Below the pieces are notes generated by a model that saw only the letters and a program-made list of their open reading frames with translations, did not search any database and was not told where the DNA came from. From Dunaliella salina (lineage: Eukaryota > Chlorophyta > Chlorophyceae > Chlamydomonadales > Dunaliellaceae), in the NCBI GenBank assembly GCA_002284615.2, contig MU069666.1, positions 398,097 to 408,899 of the forward strand: a stretch of DNA of 10,803 bases, read 5' to 3'. The first letter of the stretch is position 1. Every line of letters starts with the position of its first letter. Below are positions 8,359 through 10,803 of this stretch, piece after piece. The translations under genes were made by a program, and so were the position numbers.

Positions 8359-8615
8359 TCACTCTCGGAGACGTATGTTAGCATTGAGTGGGACGTGATC
8401 GCTGAGGGAGCCTAGTTTGTCAGTGTTACAAGGGGGAGTATTACGGGCACACTCCGAGGGTAGGATGACATCATCGATGCGGCCATAGGTGTAGCATGTA
8501 CTGTTATGGCCAAATGATAAAGCTTGTTGTTGTTGCTCAGGTCCATAAAAGAAGCATGTCGAAAGACTGAACAGTCAATCACCAAGCATTGAAGCACAAC
8601 ACATGATTATTGGTA
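8359..8615 (-). pseudogene. LINE-B APE-type endonuclease, C-terminal part
   Basis: The minus-strand frame opening near 8597 reads DCSVFRHASFMDLSNNNKL. After a frameshift near 8530 it continues FGHNSTCYTYGRIDDVILPS (8463-8487 encodes most of YGRIDDVI) and then GSLSDHVPLNANI (SDHVPLNA at 8403-8380). R-I-D-x-(V/I)-(I/L) and S-D-H-x-P-L are hallmark motifs of APE-like endonucleases of LINEs, the latter holding the catalytic Asp-His pair, both kept here. A TGA at 8361-8359 ends the domain. The N-terminal half is not recognisable, and homology fades beyond 8615. Confidence 0.75.
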
Positions 8616-9120
8616 CAGTGCTGCATGCGTCACCAAGAAGGCAAGACCCAACAGGTGAACACCATTCTCTCCTAACAAGCTCAGACAGTGGCCCGCTCCG
8701 TGTTTGTTGCTGGAGCAGGCTAGGGAGACGCCAAGAGACTCCAGGTGCNCATTATTGCAGATTGGTCATGCAGCCCCCCCCCAGCCTCGGGCAGCTTGTA
8801 GCGAGACCCACTTTGCAGGGTTTGCCAGCTTCTTGGGCCATAACATGGGCAACCCCAAGCACAAGCGAGTGTGCAGCAAACCTTCAGANAGGGGTCATGC
8901 AAATCCAGTTCTGGTTCCAGGGGGTTGCGGTCTCTGCACGTACCTGGAATAGGCCATGCCAGCAAACAATTGTGTGTGCACTGTCAATTCACCGAGCCCA
9001 CAGTGTAGCCTGAAAAGAAGGACACCGTGCCCCCCAAGCNAGCTTAANTGGGGATCGGTCTCAAGACCCCCGTCCGGGGCAGCTTCGGCAGAGTCCGTGT
9101 GAGCAAGGTTTTCATGCTAA
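8616..9120. other. Low-quality repeat-rich stretch without a gene
   Basis: Four ambiguous bases (8749, 8889, 9040, 9048) and homopolymer runs (nine C at 8774-8782) mark poor sequence. 8799-8912 is homologous to 9189-9290, sharing blocks such as GAGTGTGCA and GGTCATGCA. AAGACCCAACAG at 8643-8654 is the reverse complement of the dispersed-repeat core, perhaps another fragment. The open frame across 8603-9013 has no recognisable motif and spans an ambiguous base and repeats, so it is not called a gene. Confidence 0.5.
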
Positions 9121-9290
9121 TTGGTGGGCCGCACGGTTAGTGTCTGCGCAGACTGTTGGGTCTTCCCTTCATACAAACTGCCTGTGTCTAGCGTAGACTC
9201 TCACTTGCTTATTATCCTGTCTTCGGGCCATCCCCAGCACAAATGAGTGTGCAAGACTCCTTAGAGGTGGTCATGCACACTCAAACTCGG
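9121..9290 (+). repeat. Dispersed repeat, third copy, plus duplicated flank
   Basis: GGTGGGCCGCACGGTTAGTG, GACTGTTGGGTCTTCCC and GCGTAGACTCTCAC (to 9203) align in order with the LINE-B 3' UTR copies at 230-312 and 5853-5940. The coding tail is absent. The 3' flank, 9189-9290, is repeated with divergence at 8799-8912, so this copy belongs to a longer local duplication. Confidence 0.6.
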
Positions 9291-9382
9291 GTATACTCCG
9301 ATGGGCAGGCTCTCTGTAGGTGCCTTAAAAAAGGTATGCTGGCAACTGACCGTGCGTACATGAAAATAACCAAGCACAAAAG

Positions 9383-9418
9383 AAACATGGGGAAGACCAA
9401 AAACATGAGGAAGACCGA
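9383..9418. repeat. Two tandem 18-bp units
   Basis: AAACATGGGGAAGACCAA at 9383-9400 is followed immediately by AAACATGAGGAAGACCGA at 9401-9418 (two differences). The pair lies just downstream of the tRNA gene, which is on the minus strand. Confidence 0.8.
9399..9403 (-). terminator. Oligo-T RNA polymerase III terminator for the tRNA gene
   Basis: Five T on the minus strand, about 19 bases after the tRNA 3' end. This is the first run of four or more T downstream and fits the usual polymerase III stop signal. Confidence 0.6.
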
Positions 9419-9422
9419 AATG

Positions 9423-9526
9423 CGCCCACCCGGGGGCTCGAACCCCGGACCACAAGGTACCACCAATCATGTTTTGATTGCTTGCGGCTTAAGAGCCTTG
9501 CGCTCTACCAACTGAGCTAGGCGGGC
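9423..9526 (-). tRNA. tRNA-Lys(CTT) with a 31-nt intron
   Basis: Exon 1 is 9490-9526 and exon 2 is 9423-9458, giving a 73-nt mature tRNA that needs CCA added. All stems form: acceptor GCCCGCC/GGTGGGC (one G-T pair), D stem GCTC/GAGC, anticodon stem CAAGG/CCTTG, T stem CGGGG/CCCCG with loop TTCGAGC. The anticodon CTT (9491-9493) lies in loop CTCTTAA. The intron (9459-9489) sits between positions 37 and 38, the canonical nuclear site, and contains a 6-bp hairpin (CAATCA/TGATTG). Internal A box (about 9508-9519) and B box (about 9434-9444) are intact. It looks functional; an intact-looking pseudogene cannot be excluded. Confidence 0.92.
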
Positions 9527-9980
9527 AGTGGGGGGGCATGTGCTTGCACCCAGCCCCTCTGACTGTCCACTCAGAAATTTTCATTATCTCCTTTGACGTC
9601 ACTTCTCACATAGCCCTGATTCCAAACTCTGACAGCACTGCTAATAGAGCCTCAACCCTGTCAGTTGGGGAGCGACTGCCAGATTAGGTGCAGCACTCGT
9701 CATCAGCCAAGTCAGTGCATCAAATGCTATTGTGGTTGAGAGAGGCTGCGAGGCTGAGCGGTGTTACACGCATTGGGAGCTGTCTCGTGAAGAAGGAAAA
9801 TCTCGCATGGCATTGTGTTTGACAGAAAGCAGGAACAAATGTGCATGACAACAATACCCACGACAATTACCATTTGGCTCCTTCTTGCAACATGACAGGG
9901 AGCTCCCATTTTCCACGTCTGAGCTTTTGCTGTTGGATGCACCGGTGGCTGGCGTGGACCAGCCATAGGCTGATTGACCC
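9527..9980. other. Stretch without a recognisable gene
   Basis: No coding region with recognisable motifs is seen. A run of seven G at 9531-9537 adjoins the tRNA 5' side. A 6-bp inverted repeat (GGCTGG, loop CGTGGA, CCAGCC) lies at 9947-9964. The minus-strand open frame at 9727-10191 owes its repetitive R-A-x-L-A-Q-L-A-E-R-S to the tRNA-like array and is not a gene. Confidence 0.5.
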
Positions 9981-10328
9981 AACACTCTGCCAACTGAGAT
10001 AAACAGGCTCTGCACGCTGCAATCATGCGTTGCTTTATCAAACTGCGCTCTGCCAACTGAGCTACGCGGGCTCTGCACGTTGCAATTGTTGCAATCATGC
10101 ATTGCTTTTTCAAACTGCGCTCTGCCAACTGAGCTAAACGGGCTCTGCACCTTTCAACCATGCGTTGCTTTATCAAACTGCACTTTGCCAACTAAGCTAG
10201 GCGGGCTCTGCACGTTGCAATCATGCATCGCCTCATCAAACTGTGCTAGATGGGCTCTGCTAGGCGGGCTCTGCACGCTGCGGTCATGCATGCATGCGCA
10301 TTGCTTTATCAAACTGTGCTATGCAGGC
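9981..10328 (-). repeat. Tandem array of about 63-bp tRNA-5'-half-like units
   Basis: The landmark GGCTCTGCAC recurs on the plus strand at 10006, 10069, 10141, 10204 and 10267: spacings 63, 72, 63 and 63. The 72-bp unit carries an extra 9-bp partial duplication. Read on the minus strand, each complete unit starts GCCCGCGTAGCTCAGTTGG and continues CAGAGCGCA, nearly identical to exon 1 of the adjacent tRNA-Lys gene and containing a consensus A box (units at 9985, 10048, 10120, 10183). No T arm or B box follows. The last two units have lost the A box. The units cannot fold as tRNAs. Confidence 0.85.
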
Positions 10329-10454
10329 AACACCTACATCCAGTGTGCTCGGAAAGCCCAACGTTTGACAGACCCCCCCTTCAATGGTCACACGATGGCC
10401 CTCTGAGAGACAAATTGCGGTTGCGAGGAAGCAGGCATGCCTCGATGGTCTGAA

Positions 10455-10535
10455 CTGGTGGGATCACTATCAGTTTCAGCTCACTGTTGGGTCCTTCCTC
10501 AATGCACGCTGGCTTAACCCAACATAGACTGCATC
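10455..10535 (+). repeat. Dispersed repeat, fourth copy
   Basis: TGGTGGGATCACTATCAG, CACTGTTGGGTCCTTCC, AATGCACGCTGG and CATAGACT align in order with 230-312 and with the reverse of 5853-5940. The LINE-B coding tail is not present, so this is either a more truncated LINE end or a SINE sharing the tail. Confidence 0.65.
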
Positions 10536-10803
10536 TCTATCGATTTCATGTTCTGGTGCTAGCGTTCAGTACATCTTTGAACCTGAAACCATCAATCTTT
10601 GGTGCTGCATTGTGGTACAAAGCAAGCATACCATTTTCAATTTTTATATTCATAGCCTTTCTACTGCCAGTGGCAGCCTGGCAGCCTTTCTATTGCCAAC
10701 AGTTTATGTAAGGTTTACATGGGGGATTAAGCCTTCAGCCAGTAAGTTTGGCTGCTCAGCCTTCTTAGCCAAATAAACCTGAGCAAGAGATATAAAGCTG
10801 TTT
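10536..10803. other. Stretch without a gene; short repeats and a hairpin
   Basis: AGCCTTTCTACTGCCA near 10651 recurs as AGCCTTTCTATTGCCA near 10683, a partial tandem duplication of about 32 bp. TTTGGCT (10747-10753) pairs with AGCCAAA (10767-10773), a 7-bp stem with a 13-base loop, overlapping AATAAA. No coding motif is recognised, and the sequence runs off the window. Confidence 0.5.

Larger units (their letters stand above)
5853..8615 (-). mobile_element. LINE-B, internally deleted copy on the minus strand
   Basis: Read right to left: APE-type endonuclease end (GRIDDVILPS, SDHVPLNANI), linker, RT start (SPGPDGIVNEIL), a deletion, then the post-RNase H segment, a Cys/His segment (KYRTDTLCNSKHAARF, CPLSC), a possible PD-(D/E)XK-like domain, a conserved C-terminus and a 3' UTR shared with other copies in this window. 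Core RT motifs (FxDFxxA, YADD) and RNase H are missing. Multiple stops and frameshifts make it inactive. The 5' boundary is uncertain and no target duplication was found. Possible relatives are Dualen/RandI-type elements (inference). Confidence 0.8.

Noticed and set aside
5036..8615. Twin-priming inversion of one LINE-B insertion
   Set aside because: Twin priming inverts the 5' part before the 3' part. Here the opposing fragment lies beyond the 3' end, and both copies contain the same post-RNase H segment, so they are two separate copies.
8603..9013. 136-codon open frame as a host gene
   Set aside because: It spans two ambiguous bases and a duplicated repeat, shows no recognisable motif, and both strands are open because of GC-rich composition.
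9727..10191. Protein gene on the minus strand with repeated AQLAERS motif
   Set aside because: The repeated peptide is the translation of the tRNA-like tandem units (A box read as codons). No family motif, and a second frame is equally open.
9981..10328. CRISPR array
   Set aside because: Whole units repeat with divergence. There are no conserved-repeat/unique-spacer alternation and no cas genes, and the units match a tRNA 5' half in a eukaryotic context.
9981..10328. Cluster of functional tRNA genes
   Set aside because: No unit has a T arm, B box or closing acceptor strand, and the anticodon loop lacks U33 when numbered from the D arm.

Overview
This window looks like eukaryotic nuclear DNA made mostly of decayed retrotransposons. 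There is no intact host protein gene and no bacterial feature: no operons, no convincing ribosome binding sites, no long clean open frames. The eukaryotic signs are a (CA)n microsatellite, two families of endonuclease-type LINE (non-LTR) retrotransposon, a tRNA-Lys(CTT) gene with an intron at the canonical 37/38 position, and tRNA-derived repeats. The LINE proteins resemble what I remember from large, repeat-rich genomes of the green lineage (alga, charophyte or fern type). That assignment is recall and inference, not demonstrated here.

Layout. 1-105 is a microsatellite. 164-312 is the 3' end of a LINE of the family I call B. 313-1722 is mostly unrecognised sequence with a possible SWIM-like zinc-finger remnant, palindromic AT-rich DNA and a tRNA T-arm-like element. 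1723-4990 is a 5'-truncated, frame-broken LINE of a second family (A: endonuclease, reverse transcriptase, C-terminal zinc finger) flanked by a perfect 24-bp direct repeat that reads as its target-site duplication. 5036-5847 is a plus-strand LINE-B fragment with an RNase H domain. It abuts 5853-8615, a minus-strand LINE-B copy. That copy keeps part of an APE-type endonuclease, the start of the RT, a zinc-binding segment, a possible PD-(D/E)XK-like C-terminal domain and its natural 3' end, but has lost most of the RT and the RNase H domain to an internal deletion. 8616-9400 is low-quality (four N) repeat-rich sequence. 9423-9526 is the tRNA gene on the minus strand. 9981-10328 is a tandem array of about 63-bp units resembling the 5' half of that tRNA. 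The end of the window has another dispersed-repeat copy and short repeats.

How the parts relate. LINE-B explains much of the window: its C-terminal peptide, ending R-M-A-D-(D/N)-P-P-(D/E)-P-H-stop, and the following 3' untranslated sequence occur at 164-312 and again inverted at 5853-5993. The untranslated core (ACTGTTGGGTC) recurs near 9150 and 10485. LINE-A inserted later, into a short AT-rich repeat. The most interesting candidate system is LINE-B, which appears to combine an APE-like nuclease, RT, RNase H and a second, restriction-enzyme-like nuclease domain (Dualen/RandI-like architecture). No copy here is functional.
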